64,000 nt of DNA, from the NCBI RefSeq assembly GCF_004027225.2, contig NC_044289.2, positions 5,941,761 through 6,005,760 of the forward strand, read 5' to 3'. The notes under the pieces are model-generated. The model made no database searches. It saw nothing but the letters and a program-made list of their open reading frames with translations, and had not been told where the DNA came from. This DNA is from Strigops habroptila (lineage: Eukaryota; Chordata; Aves; Psittaciformes; Psittacidae). Both the position numbers and the translations under genes were made by a program. Of this stretch, positions 63,650 through 64,000 are shown piece by piece. The first letter of the stretch is position 1. Every line of letters begins with the position of its first letter.

Positions 63650-64000
63650 CTGTAAAAGACAAACTATGTTTGAACATAATATTTATGCATGCTAAAATCA
63701 AGAGTAAGGTCTGAAGCACCAGATAGAAAATCACAAGAAAGAAAAATCTGGCTAATAAATGACAAATAGAAGTATCTAAATTTTAACTGTCACGCAGGCT
63801 TACTATTTAATGAAGCATAACAAATTCAACCCAACTTATAAGAGTATTAAATCAGTGATCTTAAGTCATTGCTTTTCATAAAGTTAAAAAAATCAGTTAA
63901 TTAAAAGCCTTCAAGTGTGATCACTCGAGGCTATTTTCTAACACATTCTCTTAGGAACATCTCTTGTCTGAATTGTGATGTTAAGTTCCACCTGCGTCAT

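Noticed and set aside
63650-64000. A further STX16 exon at the right edge
   Set aside because: No segment encodes the expected region before MKSREERS; the sequence reads as intron.

Overview
The window is vertebrate nuclear DNA, almost certainly from a bird. It carries four copies of the CR1 LINE 3' tail, one ending in the characteristic ATTCTATG repeats. Genes have small exons with GT-AG introns, two CpG islands stand out, and the gene order STX16 - NPEPL1 - GNAS matches human 20q13.32.

Layout from left to right. Positions 1-6100 are intron sequence of GNAS, which is read leftwards (minus strand). An alternative GNAS first exon (6101-6347, minus) lies in a CpG island at about 5640-6760. It is of the XL-alpha-s type, but short, and its amino terminus is nearly identical to the XL exon of the paralogue GNAL. 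The ordinary Gs-alpha exon 1 and the shared exons 2 onward are not in the window and should lie to the left. A fossil R2/R4-like LINE fragment sits at 7098-7523.

From about 12 kb (securely from 23.4 kb) to 38.0 kb the plus strand carries a chain of exon-sized segments that align, in order, with the mechanosensitive channel PIEZO2/PIEZO1. Many keep splice sites, but they contain frameshifts and in-frame stops. I read this as the decayed remains of a complete third PIEZO-family gene, and it is the main discovery here. Human PIEZO2 lies beside GNAL (the GNAS paralogue) in the same head-to-head arrangement, with APCDD1 and VAPA nearby; GNAS is near APCDD1L and VAPB. The relic therefore sits where a whole-genome-duplication partner of PIEZO2 would be expected.

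Positions 41030-55889 hold all twelve coding exons of NPEPL1 (minus strand), giving a 523-residue M17 aminopeptidase-like protein with the catalytic residues kept. Its promoter is in a second CpG island (about 55150-56250). Positions 59347-63649 hold the last four coding exons of STX16 (minus strand), covering most of the region from the linker through the Qa-SNARE motif to the tail anchor; its earlier exons lie to the right of the window.

The three working genes are on the minus strand in the order STX16, NPEPL1, GNAS along their direction of transcription. The dead PIEZO-like gene runs the opposite way between NPEPL1 (tail to tail) and GNAS (head to head). The genes share no pathway: STX16 acts in endosome-to-Golgi fusion, NPEPL1 is a peptidase-like protein, and GNAS encodes a heterotrimeric G-protein subunit.
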